The notes under the pieces were generated by a model that was not told the DNA's origin, made no database searches, and saw only the letters and a list, made by a program, of their open reading frames with translations. From Streptomyces albireticuli (GTDB taxonomy: Bacteria > Actinomycetota > Actinomycetes > Streptomycetales > Streptomycetaceae), in assembly GCF_021228125.1 (NCBI RefSeq), contig NZ_JAJQQS010000019.1:1-64000 (forward strand): DNA of 64,000 bases, in the 5' to 3' direction. Numbering within the stretch: the stretch's first letter is position 1; each line of letters opens with the position of its first letter. This document shows positions 52,441-60,631 of this stretch, in pieces. The translations under genes and the position numbers were made by a program.

Positions 52441-53382
52441 ATGACCACCAGGGCCGAGCCCGGCGACGATCAGAACGATCCGGGCCTCAGCGTGATCGTG
52501 AGCGAGCGGCGCAGGCTGATCAACCTCGCCTACCGGCTGCTCGGGTCCCTTGCCGACGCCGAGGACGTCGTGCAGGAGACCTACGCCCGCTGGTACGCCA
52601 TGTCCGCACGGGAGCGGCAGGCCATCGGGTCGCCCGGCGCCTGGCTGATGACGGTCGCCGGGCGCATCTGCCTGAACCTGCTCGGCTCGGCCCGGGCCAG
52701 GCGGGAGACGTACGTGGGCGACTGGATCCCGGAACCGCTGCCCGAGCCCACGGAGTGGAACACCGGGGGCTCCGGCGGCGACCGGACCGACCCGGCCGAT
52801 CGGGTCACCCTCGACGAGTCGGTGACCATGGCCTTCCTGGTCGTCCTCGACGCCATGACCCCGGCCGAGCGCGTCGCGTTCGTCCTGCACGACGTCTTCC
52901 GCTACCCCTTCGGCGAGGTCGCCGAGATCGTCGGGCGCACTCCGGCGGCGTGCCGCCAACTGGCCTCGTCCGCCCGCCGTCGCGTCCGTACCGCGCAGAC
53001 CCCGGCGGCGGGCCCGGGCGCCGGGCGGGCCGGCATCGTGAGGCGGTTCAGAACGGCGTGGGAGGCCAAGGACATCGACGGCCTGATCGGCCTGCTCGAC
53101 CCCGACGCCGTCGCGACCGCCGACGGCGGCGGGCTGGCCGTCACCCACCCGCACCCGATCGTGGGCGGTGAGCGGATCGCACGTGCCTACGCCGAGATCG
53201 CCCGTGTGTCGGGCGACCGCACGACGTTCCTGGAACGCACGGTCAACGGCCTGCCCGGCTTGGTGGCGTATCAGGACGGCGGCATCGCGACCGTGTTCGC
53301 GTTCGAGATCGCGGGCGACCGGATCAGGCGCATCTGGGCGGTGCGGAACCCCGAGAAGCTCCGCCTCTGGCGGATGGGCTGA
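52441..53382 (+). CDS. ECF RNA polymerase sigma factor with SnoaL C-terminal domain (ECF41/SigJ type)
   Basis: The product has 313 residues from ATG 52441, GAGGGAGA upstream. RRLINLAYRLLGSLADAEDVVQETYARWY is region 2 (only partly quoted by motif LADAEDVVQETY), FRYPFGEVAEIVGRT region 4. Residues about 195-313 form a SnoaL-like domain ending EKLRLWRMG, the mark of ECF41, where this domain replaces a classical anti-sigma and regulates activity from within. The divergent neighbour and the inverted-repeat promoters support autoregulation. ECF41 targets are commonly oxidoreductases or carboxymuconolactone decarboxylases; here it is a SnoaL-LUD protein. Confidence 0.9.
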   Translation: MTTRAEPGDDQNDPGLSVIVSERRRLINLAYRLLGSLADAEDVVQETYARWYAMSARERQAIGSPGAWLMTVAGRICLNLLGSARARRETYVGDWIPEPLPEPTEWNTGGSGGDRTDPADRVTLDESVTMAFLVVLDAMTPAERVAFVLHDVFRYPFGEVAEIVGRTPAACRQLASSARRRVRTAQTPAAGPGAGRAGIVRRFRTAWEAKDIDGLIGLLDPDAVATADGGGLAVTHPHPIVGGERIARAYAEIARVSGDRTTFLERTVNGLPGLVAYQDGGIATVFAFEIAGDRIRRIWAVRNPEKLRLWRMG

Positions 53383-53482
53383 GGAGCGCGGATGGGTGCT
53401 GAGGGGCGATCCGAAAACGCCCGTTACGCCAGGGCCGCGTCGACCGCTGCCTCGGTATGCGGGCGGGCGGGAGCGCGCCGGC

Positions 53483-53776
53483 TCAGGAAAGCCCGCCTCG
53501 TCGTGCGGAGCCCATCGGAAACCGGGGCATCGCGAGGGACAGCATCGCCACCCACGGCTCGTCGGAGAGCCGCTCGACGTCCTGTCGTGACAGGTCCGCC
53601 GATACGGTTCTGTGCTCCGCGGAGGCGGTGGACACCCCCGCCCCCCTCAGCACCGCGAGCTGTTCGTCCGAGGGCGCGTCGGCCAGCCGGACGATCACGG
53701 GGATCACCCTGCTTTCCCTGTCGTCCACGGACTCGATCCGGAGGGTGAGAGGGGCGTCGAGCTTTTTGTAGTCCAT
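53483..53776 (-). CDS. Separate prodomain/I9-like small protein
   Basis: The product has 97 residues. After a short start, RVIPVIVRLADAPSDEQLAVL, GVSTASAEHRTVSADLS and QDVERLSDEPWVAMLSLA follow the beta-alpha-beta order of subtilase prodomains (inhibitor I9-like), which fold the protease and then inhibit it. It follows the subtilase gene by 22 bases on the same strand. The subtilase itself has an I9-like N-terminal part, so this may be an extra inhibitor or immunity-like partner. Confidence 0.6.
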   Translation of the reverse strand: MDYKKLDAPLTLRIESVDDRESRVIPVIVRLADAPSDEQLAVLRGAGVSTASAEHRTVSADLSRQDVERLSDEPWVAMLSLAMPRFPMGSARRGGLS

Positions 53777-53798
53777 GGGTCCGTATTGCTCCGGCTCT

Positions 53799-55544
53799 TC
53801 ACAGGTCGGCGGCGTCGATCAGTCCGAATCCCCACTTCCGGTCGAATTGAGTCGACGCGTTGCGGGGAATGGCGGAGTGGGTCTTCAGGATCTTCTTTAC
53901 CCGCACGGGGTCGAGGTCGTTGTCCCTTTGCAGCAGGAGCGCGCACAGGCCCGCCATGAACGGACACGCCATGCTCGTTCCCTGCAAGGCGACATGCTCG
54001 GTGTCCAGCGTGAGGAAGCGATCCGGTTCGGAGTCCCGCGACAGGGAAGCCACCACCATCGCACCGGGGGCCGTCACGTCCGGCTTCTTTCCGCCGTCGC
54101 GCAGGGGTCCCTCGCTGCTGAAGTCCGCGATGTCGTCCAGGCGCAACCAGGTGGCCTCCTGGTCCTCCCCGTCGATGTCGACCCAGGACGTCCTGCTGGC
54201 GTACGCCGCGACGGTGATCGCGGAGGAGCAGCAGCCCGGCGAGCCGATCTTCATGTCGTCGGACGTCAACGGGCCGCCGAGTCGCGCGTCGCCGCTCGAG
54301 TCCAGGATCCAGACGTCCGCGTGGCCGCGATCGCTTCCCGAGGTGCCCCGGACCAGCAGCTGCCACGTCGGCAGCAGCGGAGAGTTCGCCGCGCGCCGTT
54401 CGGGGTGCACGATGACGAAGAAGTTGCGGTCGGAGTTCAGGGAGGTGGACGGCTGTGTGGCGATCTCCACCAGTCCGTCCGGCAGCTCGTGGGTCACGGC
54501 AGGGGTTTCCCCGGGGGAGCGGATGGCCTGGAATTCCGTCGCGCGCCCGGACGGCGAGGCGACGGCGACCTCGAACTCGTTGGAGGCCGAGTACCAGCCG
54601 TTGAGCATGAAGTCCCGTCGCCTGCCCTTGATGCTGGGAATGCACGGCACGGATCTCACCGCGGTGCCGTGCACGTCGACGCGGGCGTGGATGTCGTCGC
54701 TGCCCTCGTTTCCGGCGGCGCAGCAGACGATCCGCCCCGGTCCGGTTTCGTCGTCGATCGCCAGGGAGAGGGCGTCCGTGCCGTCGTGGGAATCGGAGTG
54801 TCCACCGAGGCTCAGGTTGACCACCGCCGGCAGTCCCAGCTCCCGGCCGAGCCGGAAGATGTACTGGACTCCATCGGTGATCCCGTTGTCGAGGAAGTTC
54901 GTCTTGACCATCACGAGCCGGGCCTCGGGGGCCACTCCTCGGAATGCGGCGTCCGCTCCGGTGCATATTCCGCTCACATGGGTGCCATGGCCATCGGTGT
55001 CCCGGGACTGAGTAAGTTTCGACCCTTTCAGCTCCAGGCCGTAATGGCCTTCGGGGACCCCCGATCCGCTGAGCGTCTGGTCCCAGATGCGCTCGATGCG
55101 TCCCTGAAACGCCGGATGCTTCGAGTCGACGCCACTGTCGATGACGCCGATCAGCACGTCTTTCCCGGTGAGCCTCGAGTCATGCTGGAAAGAGTCCAGC
55201 CGCACGCTGCTGCGTGCCTCGTCGAGGCAAGGGCGGAGCAGGTGTGAGGAGACGATGCGCTCGATTCCGTCGTGCTCGGAAAGGGCCTCCAGCGCGTCGA
55301 AGGGGACGATGGCCGTGCGTACTCTGTCCCCGCCTCCGTTGATCTCCAGACCTTGGACTTTCACGTCGTTCAGGTTGGCGTCCGGGGCGCACACGAGGGA
55401 GACGACCGCTCGTGTCGGCTTGGCCGGTTCGTCCACGGACACCCATCCGAGTGATGCCGACTGCCGGCGCAGAGTGGCGGTGTCGTCCGCGAGATATCGC
55501 CCGTAGGCGGCGGCGAGAGTGGGTGCAAGCTTGGCGTATTCCAT
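53799..55544 (-). CDS. Subtilisin-family (S8) serine protease, no signal peptide
   Basis: I read 581 residues from ATG 55544; upstream codons in frame to 55799 lack coding character, and GGGGGCG stands before this ATG. Asp136 in VIDSGVD, His186 in DGHGTHVSG and the Ser in GTSMACPF (about 530) form the triad; AAGNEGS holds the oxyanion Asn. A ~110-residue region between His and Ser is longer than in subtilisin. No signal peptide or membrane helix is seen, so it is probably cytoplasmic or released otherwise. Residues 40-110 resemble a prodomain. It is followed by the small prodomain-like gene. Confidence 0.87.
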   Translation of the reverse strand: MEYAKLAPTLAAAYGRYLADDTATLRRQSASLGWVSVDEPAKPTRAVVSLVCAPDANLNDVKVQGLEINGGGDRVRTAIVPFDALEALSEHDGIERIVSSHLLRPCLDEARSSVRLDSFQHDSRLTGKDVLIGVIDSGVDSKHPAFQGRIERIWDQTLSGSGVPEGHYGLELKGSKLTQSRDTDGHGTHVSGICTGADAAFRGVAPEARLVMVKTNFLDNGITDGVQYIFRLGRELGLPAVVNLSLGGHSDSHDGTDALSLAIDDETGPGRIVCCAAGNEGSDDIHARVDVHGTAVRSVPCIPSIKGRRRDFMLNGWYSASNEFEVAVASPSGRATEFQAIRSPGETPAVTHELPDGLVEIATQPSTSLNSDRNFFVIVHPERRAANSPLLPTWQLLVRGTSGSDRGHADVWILDSSGDARLGGPLTSDDMKIGSPGCCSSAITVAAYASRTSWVDIDGEDQEATWLRLDDIADFSSEGPLRDGGKKPDVTAPGAMVVASLSRDSEPDRFLTLDTEHVALQGTSMACPFMAGLCALLLQRDNDLDPVRVKKILKTHSAIPRNASTQFDRKWGFGLIDAADL

Positions 55545-55692
55545 GATCGCCCCCGTGGTGTGTTTGAGCTGTGACCATGCGTTTCGGAGATTTGGCGACC
55601 ACTTCCAGGCTAGTCCCTGTTGACAAGGGTTGGCAGGTCGAGTAGCTCGGCGGAGAGCGTGGCGGACGGTGAGCTCGTCCGGACGCTCTCGC

Positions 55693-55741
55693 CATCCGCT
55701 ATAGCGGATGTCTTGACGGGTTCGGGTCCGCTGAGTAACGT
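55693..55741 (+). promoter_or_regulatory. Palindrome next to a sigma-70-like promoter
   Basis: CATCCGCTATAGCGGATG (55693-55710) is a perfect 18-bp palindrome. Two bases after it comes TTGACG (55713-55718), then 17 bases, then TAACGT (55736-55741): good -35 and -10 boxes at ideal spacing. A protein bound to the palindrome would sit just upstream of -35, as an activator or a repressor. Confidence 0.55.
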
Positions 55742-55796
55742 TCCGGCTACTCCGGTCACTTGGCCTGTGCGGGCGGAAACCGTCCGCTCGCGCACG

Positions 55797-55835
55797 CACT
55801 CACGCGGCTGGTACGGGGGCGCAGCCGCGTGAGTG
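55797..55835. terminator. Perfect 14-bp hairpin
   Basis: CACTCACGCGGCTG (55797-55810) pairs fully with CAGCCGCGTGAGTG (55822-55835), loop 11 bases, no T-run. It lies 55 bases downstream of the promoter above, so it could be an attenuator for the LuxR-type gene. It could also end an antisense transcript. Confidence 0.5.
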
Positions 55836-55859
55836 TGGTGGTACCGGGACGCGTGCGCG

Positions 55860-55902
55860 CCGTGAGGCACCCGCATCACCTTGCTGGTGCGGGCCCTCAC
55901 GG
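55860..55902. terminator. Second strong hairpin in the leader
   Basis: CCGTGAGG pairs with CCTCACGG and, inside, GCATCACC or CCGCATCACC pairs with GGTGCGGG-like sequence around a short loop. It stands 25 bases after the first hairpin and about 195 bases before the regulator gene. Together the two form a double stem-loop leader. Confidence 0.5.
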
Positions 55903-56096
55903 CGGTGCGGGTTCCCGCTTCCCGTCGTACTGTCCGGCGGCGGGGCCTTCCTTGTTCTCTTCCGCGACTCTTCCTCTCCTCCTGCGGCCACTTGCTCCCT
56001 GCGTACTGCCCGACTGCCTGCCGGTTTCCCTGTGGTCCGGCGGCGGGTCCGGGCGCCTTCCCCTACCGGAAAATGCTGTCGGCACCTCAGAGGTGA

Positions 56097-57002
56097 GTGA
56101 AGATGCTCAAGGAAGCCGTACCGGTCCACACGCCCGCATCCGCGACACCCGTTCCCTCCGCGACTTCCGCTACATCGGCTTCCGCTGCGGCCGAGTCCGA
56201 TGAGGCGGCGTCCGTGGTCTCGTACGCCCGCCACCGAACGCCTTCCCCCGCTCCGGCCGCTCCCCCTGCTGAACCTCCGCTCGAGCCCGTGGGTGTCGCC
56301 CCGCTCTGGGCCGCCCTGTCCCCTTCCGCCGCTCCTGTGGGTGCCCCTCCCTCGGACGATTCGGTGGGAGGTGCGCGTCAGGCTCGTGCGCGGTCGGTGA
56401 ATCTGGCGGGGGGTTGCCGGTTCGAGGTGGTGGTGATGCTGTCGGCGCGGGAGGTGCGCGGGTCCCGTCCGTTGGCCCTGGAGCTGCTCGCGGACCCGCT
56501 GCGCAACCGCGTCGGTGTGCGGGTGTTGTGCCCGCATACGTTGCGTGGGGACGCGGTGGCGCGTTCGGTGCTGTCTCGTCTTGTGGCCGGGGGTGCTGAG
56601 GTGCGGACGTGTACGGAGGCGTTCGATCCGGTGGTGGTCTTCGACGGGCAGGCGGCGTTCCTTCCGGCTCAGGAGGGGGACGAGGCGGGGGAGGAGGGGG
56701 GTTCGCTGGCGTATGAGCGGCATTTGGTGGGTTTTCTCGGCCGGATGTTCGAGCGTTTGTGGGAGTCGGGGAGTCCGGTCGAGGGTGCGGCGCCGGGGTA
56801 CGGCGGTGACGCGCTGGGTGATCTGAAGTCGACGATTTTGCAGTTGCTGGCGTCGGGGCTGAAGGACGAGGTGATCGCTCGGCGGGTGGGGATGTCCTCG
56901 CGGACGTTCCGCCGTCATCTGGCCGCGCTGATGCACGAACTGGGCGCGGGCAGCCGCTTCCAGGCGGGCGTACGAGCCGCCCACCTCGGTCTCGTCAACT
57001 GA
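56097..57002 (+). CDS. LuxR-type helix-turn-helix regulator
   Basis: Up to 301 residues from ATG 56097; ATG 56103 is two codons on. The first ~90 residues are low-complexity Ala/Ser/Pro. Residues about 100-200 (FEVVVMLSAREVRGSRPLA, VRVLCPHTLRGDAVARSVL, FDPVVVFDGQAAFLP) resemble the PLD-like or TrmB-like sensor part of atypical LuxR proteins, and LLASGLKDEVIARRVGMSS is the DNA-binding helix-turn-helix. Its long structured leader suggests control of its own expression. Targets unknown. Confidence 0.78.
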   Translation: MKMLKEAVPVHTPASATPVPSATSATSASAAAESDEAASVVSYARHRTPSPAPAAPPAEPPLEPVGVAPLWAALSPSAAPVGAPPSDDSVGGARQARARSVNLAGGCRFEVVVMLSAREVRGSRPLALELLADPLRNRVGVRVLCPHTLRGDAVARSVLSRLVAGGAEVRTCTEAFDPVVVFDGQAAFLPAQEGDEAGEEGGSLAYERHLVGFLGRMFERLWESGSPVEGAAPGYGGDALGDLKSTILQLLASGLKDEVIARRVGMSSRTFRRHLAALMHELGAGSRFQAGVRAAHLGLVN

Positions 57003-57134
57003 CGCCCTCCACGCCTCCGGGGTCCGCGCACCCCGTGCCGGCAGGGTGAGTGCCCCGGTGCGTGAGGGGCGGGAGTGCCCGTGCCCCGTAAGGGCGCGCC
57101 CGCGATCCGAGCGCTACGCGTCGCCGGGCTCGCG

Positions 57135-57938
57135 TCAGCGGGAGGGTTCGATTCCCCAGGCCGCGGCGCGGGCGGCGGCGGCCGCGCGGTTGGGGAGGCC
57201 GAGCTTGGAGAGGATGTGCTCGATGTGGGTCCCCACCGTGCGCGGTGTGATGTAGAGCCGCTCGGCGATCTCCCGGTTGGTGCGGCCCGCGGTCAGTTCG
57301 GCCAGTACCTCGAGCTCCCGTGGCGAGAGTCCGCCGGGCCGCCGCGCGTCCGGGTGCCGCGCGTCCGGGTGCCGCGCGCCCGGGGCGGGGCCGGCCGCCG
57401 CGGACTCCTCGGACGGCGGGCCCGGCCGAGGGGCGACGGCCGCGGCGAGGGCCTCGGTGAGCAGTGTGACCACGGCGCGCGCCGGATCGGGGGCGCGCCG
57501 CGGCCGGCGGGTGCTGACGTTCAGCATGCCGACGTACCGGCCGTCGGCGGCGAACAGGCACTGGGCCACGCCACCCTCGATGCCGAGGGGGCGCAGCACG
57601 TCCTGGAAGCCCGGGGACGTGGCCAGGAGCTCCCGGGGGACGTCGCTGAGCCAGAGACCGCCCCGCGCCGGGCCGCGGAGCACGGGGAACACCGGGTCGT
57701 GGTGGAGGCTGGTCTCGATGTAGGCCGTGGCCTCGTCCGGGTAGCTCCCGGCCAGGGTGGTGTGGCGCCGGCGCAGCGGATCCCACCGGGTCAGCGAGGC
57801 GTGGTCGTACTCCACCACCTCCGACAGCGCCTCCAGGACCGTGTCGACGCCGGTCGCGCCGCTCGTGGCGCTCCTGGCGGCCTCACGGACGCGGACGGCC
57901 GCGTCCAGGATGTCCGCCGTGCTCCGCTCCGCTGTCAT
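57135..57938 (-). CDS. GAF-LuxR transcriptional regulator
   Basis: The product has 267 residues from ATG 57938. Residues about 20-165 form a GAF-like sensor domain (VEYDHASLTRWDPL, CLFAADGRYVGMLNVSTR). A linker with three copies of a DARHP-like unit precedes the LuxR domain LSPRELEVLAELTAGRTNRE and TPRTVGTHIEHILSKLG at the C-terminus. It is close to the broken amidohydrolase gene upstream. Ligand and targets are not known. Confidence 0.87.
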   Translation of the reverse strand: MTAERSTADILDAAVRVREAARSATSGATGVDTVLEALSEVVEYDHASLTRWDPLRRRHTTLAGSYPDEATAYIETSLHHDPVFPVLRGPARGGLWLSDVPRELLATSPGFQDVLRPLGIEGGVAQCLFAADGRYVGMLNVSTRRPRRAPDPARAVVTLLTEALAAAVAPRPGPPSEESAAAGPAPGARHPDARHPDARRPGGLSPRELEVLAELTAGRTNREIAERLYITPRTVGTHIEHILSKLGLPNRAAAAARAAAWGIEPSR

Positions 57939-57969
57939 TCCCCAAGAATGATCATGTGCCTGGAATACG

Positions 57970-58630
57970 TCAATCGCGAAGGGTGTCGTGCACGACCCGC
58001 CCGTCCATGACCGTGAGGACGACGGGCATCTCCGGGATGTCGTGGGGGTCCGCGGCGAGCAGGTCCCCGTCGAGCACGCGGAGGTCGGCGACCTTGCCCG
58101 GCTCCAGGGAGCCCTTCCAGTCGTCGGCGAAGTCCTGCCAGGCCCCGCCGATCGTGTACGTACGGATCGCCTCCGCCAGGCCGACGCGCTGCTCGGGGCC
58201 GCTGACCCGGCCGGCGGTCTTCACCTCGCGCAGCAACATGGTTGGCGACGCCCTGGCGCCGGTCCGGGCACGTGACCGGGGCGACGGTCCACTTGACGGT
58301 GGCGTTCATATTGACGCCGAGGCCGTGGGCGGCCAGCACCTTCATGCTGCGCGCGGTGAGGAAGCCGCCGTGGATGACGTAGTGGCGTGCGTCGGGCCAC
58401 GGGTGCTCGGCCATGGCCGCGGCGAAGGCGTCCGCGAAGGTGTCGCAGGCCCGGTCACCGGTGACGTGGACGCCCAGCCGGTGCCCAGCGGCGTGGGCGT
58501 ACCTGATGGCCCCCGGCGGCGTGGGCGTACCTGATGATGGCGCCGATCCCGGCGCCCGGACATCGGTCATCCCACCGATACGCGTTCCGGCGGTGGCGGG
58601 GTCCTCGTGCCGAGCCGAGGCGGACGCCAC
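57970..58630 (-). pseudogene. YtcJ-like amidohydrolase relic
   Basis: Two frames carry pieces of a metal-dependent amidohydrolase (PF07969). The upstream piece reads RLGVHVTGDRACDTFADAF and YVIHGGFLTARSMKVL, the downstream piece EAIRTYTIGGAWQDF and SLEPGKVADLRVLDGDLLA, ending at 57970. The catalytic stretch between them, with the SDW motif, is missing, as is the whole N-terminal third with the H-x-H site. A 21-bp tandem duplication (58488-58508 and 58516-58536) marks the broken 5' end. Confidence 0.72.
58488..58536. repeat. 21-bp direct duplication in the amidohydrolase relic
   Basis: The 21 bases from GCGGCGTGGGCG to ACCTGATG at 58488-58508 recur exactly at 58516-58536, period 28. It is a short duplication at the decayed 5' end of the relic. 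Confidence 0.85.
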
Positions 58631-58651
58631 CGCGCGGTCACGGCGAGGCCG

Positions 58652-59470
58652 TCAGCCGACGGGCATCCTCGGCGCGGCAGGCGTGGGGGAGAGGCCGGCG
58701 GGCACCCGGGAACCCGGCGCTGTGAGCTCCGCGGCGCCGTCGGGTACGGGGACGGCCGCGAAGATCGCGTCCTGCTGGGCCTGGAGCTCCTTCACACGCT
58801 CCGGCGAGGTGCCGGGCAGGCGTTGCTCCTCGTAGAGCTTGTGGGTGTCCACCTGGGCCTTCTTGCTGGCCGGGGTGTGGAACTGCACCTCGTACGCGTG
58901 CCCCCGGTGCGGCTCACGCCAGGCGGAGTTGATGCCCTTGTACCCCTTGGGCCGGTCCCAGGTGTTCGACCACTTCACGGTGTCGTCGCCCCACGCGGAC
59001 AGCAGCAGCGCGGCGAGGCCGACACCGGAGGTGTACTTCCCGTCGGGCCACTGCAAGGTGTAGCGCACCGAGTCCTTCATCGTGGCCAGGGCCTGGTTGA
59101 CGGTCTGGCCCGGCGTCTCCTTCATCGAGGTGGCGACCTTGCGCTTCAGCGAGTCCGGGGACTTCAGGCGCTGGTCGAACCCGATCAGCTCGGCCTCGCT
59201 CAGGACGGCGGCGGCCCGTACGCGCGGGCTGATCTCCTTCTCGGCCTTCTCGGCCTGCTTCAGGAACGCGTCCACGGCGCGGTTGTCGGAGGCGTTGAGC
59301 TCCAGCCCGTCCCCGTGCCAGCCGTCGTCGCGGGCGGTGCTCTCGCTCGTCCTGCCGACCCCGTCCGGGCCGGGGGCGGCCCACGCGGCCGCGGGCGCCA
59401 TCCCGACACTCAGCGCCGCGGCCAGCGCGGCGGCCACCGCACCTCGACGTGCTCTGACCAGCATCCCCAT
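58652..59470 (-). CDS. Secreted RelA/SpoT-like nucleotide 3'-pyrophosphokinase
   Basis: The product has 272 residues from ATG 59470, with GGGGAG upstream. The signal peptide runs to about 31 (AAAWA). DSVRYTLQWPDGKYTSGV and KGINSAWREPHRGHAYEVQF followed by HTPASKKA resemble the synthetase core of RelA/SpoT proteins and the extracellular ATP nucleotide 3'-pyrophosphokinase of Streptomyces morookaensis, which moves pyrophosphate from ATP to the 3'-OH of purine nucleotides. Being exported, it would make (p)ppApp- or (p)ppGpp-like compounds outside the cell or in a target cell. The Pro-rich tail ends PTPAAPRMPVG. Confidence 0.8.
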   Translation of the reverse strand: MGMLVRARRGAVAAALAAALSVGMAPAAAWAAPGPDGVGRTSESTARDDGWHGDGLELNASDNRAVDAFLKQAEKAEKEISPRVRAAAVLSEAELIGFDQRLKSPDSLKRKVATSMKETPGQTVNQALATMKDSVRYTLQWPDGKYTSGVGLAALLLSAWGDDTVKWSNTWDRPKGYKGINSAWREPHRGHAYEVQFHTPASKKAQVDTHKLYEEQRLPGTSPERVKELQAQQDAIFAAVPVPDGAAELTAPGSRVPAGLSPTPAAPRMPVG

Positions 59471-59650
59471 GGAGACTCCCCTTCTTGTCCTGCGTCCGGG
59501 CCGTTCGCCGGCCCGCCCGCACGATCAACGTGGGGAGCGGCCATCGGTTCGCGCACCGCTCCCACCACGGGGCTATTTGACTGGATCACGACGGTTCAGG
59601 GCGAGAAAAGATCCAGGGGGTGTGCCCGGTCGCTCGGCTCGGCCGGCGGG

Positions 59651-60556
59651 CTACCGAGCCCGGCACTGCCGCCGACGCAGCGTGATCCGGTACAGAGTGG
59701 AGGCTTGTCGCATGAAGACGATCTCACTGGCCCGAAGGTAGGTGCGATACCGCCGATAGGTGTCGGGCCCGACGAGCGACTCGGCCTCTTCCCGGGCTCG
59801 GACCAGCCGGGTGGACCAGCCGCGCAGGGTGCGTACGTAGTCCCCGCCGTCCTCGCGCACCGCGGTGATCGCGAAGTACGGCTCACTCGCGGTGGTGATC
59901 TCGGACAGACGGGGCAGTGCCGAGCCGGGGAAGACCTCGCGGGCGAAGAAGGCGGGTACGGGTCCGTCGAGGTCACTGCCGTCGGTCAGCGCGATGGTCT
60001 GGAGGCTGAGGCGGCCGAACGGCGGCAGCCAAGCGGCACAGCGCGCGAAGAAGGCACGGTAGGCCGTGATCCGTTCGTCGTGCGGCATGTCCAGGTGGGT
60101 GAAGTGTTCGAACGCCCCGATCGAGACGATGCCGTCGTAGGGTTCGTCCGGCTCGTGATCACGCCAGTCCTGGATCCTGACGTCCACTCCGGGCAACCCG
60201 AGGGAACGTACGTGCGCGTGCTGGTCGGCGCTGAGGGTAAGGCCGACCGCGTGCCGGACACCGGTCTCTTCCGTGGCCGTCCGCAGGAGGCTGCCCCAGC
60301 CGCAACCGATGTCCAAAAGGCGGCCGTCCGCCGTGATGCCGGCCTGGGCGAGGTGGTACCGGAGCTTCGCGCGCTGGGCTCTCAGCAGCAGGTCGGTTCG
60401 CGCCGGATCACCGGTGATGCCGTCCCACAAGGCGCAGGAGTACGTCAGGCCGGGGTCGAGCCACAGTCCGTAGAACTCCTTGCCGACGTCGTAGTGGGCC
60501 TGAATGTCCGCGGCGGTGGCGCCCGCTCGGCCGCGCTGCTCGGGTGGGACACTCAT
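59651..60556 (-). CDS. Cyclopropane-fatty-acid-synthase-like methyltransferase
   Basis: The product has 301 residues from ATG 60556, GAGGGAGAAGG upstream. IQAHYDVGKEFYGLWLDPG and LTYSCALW are the family opening, LLDIGCGWGSLL the SAM site and SIGAFEHFTH the active-site loop. Members add a methyl or cyclopropane methylene to double bonds of lipids, or methylate other small molecules. Beside an acyl-ACP desaturase, ACP and ketosynthase, modification of an unsaturated acyl chain is likely. Confidence 0.85.
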   Translation of the reverse strand: MSVPPEQRGRAGATAADIQAHYDVGKEFYGLWLDPGLTYSCALWDGITGDPARTDLLLRAQRAKLRYHLAQAGITADGRLLDIGCGWGSLLRTATEETGVRHAVGLTLSADQHAHVRSLGLPGVDVRIQDWRDHEPDEPYDGIVSIGAFEHFTHLDMPHDERITAYRAFFARCAAWLPPFGRLSLQTIALTDGSDLDGPVPAFFAREVFPGSALPRLSEITTASEPYFAITAVREDGGDYVRTLRGWSTRLVRAREEAESLVGPDTYRRYRTYLRASEIVFMRQASTLYRITLRRRQCRAR

Positions 60557-60631
60557 CGGCCTTCTCCCTCGCGGTGGAAGCGGACGTGGCTACGGGCGCT
60601 CTGTTCCCCGGCCTTGAGCCGATTCACCGGC

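Larger units (their letters stand above)
55545..56096. other. Long regulatory-looking gap between protease and LuxR gene
   Basis: 552 bases without a convincing gene. It contains an 18-bp perfect palindrome, a sigma-70-like promoter and two strong hairpins (listed separately), all placed to act on the plus-strand regulator gene at 56097. The 5' untranslated region from this promoter would be about 340 bases. Confidence 0.55.
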
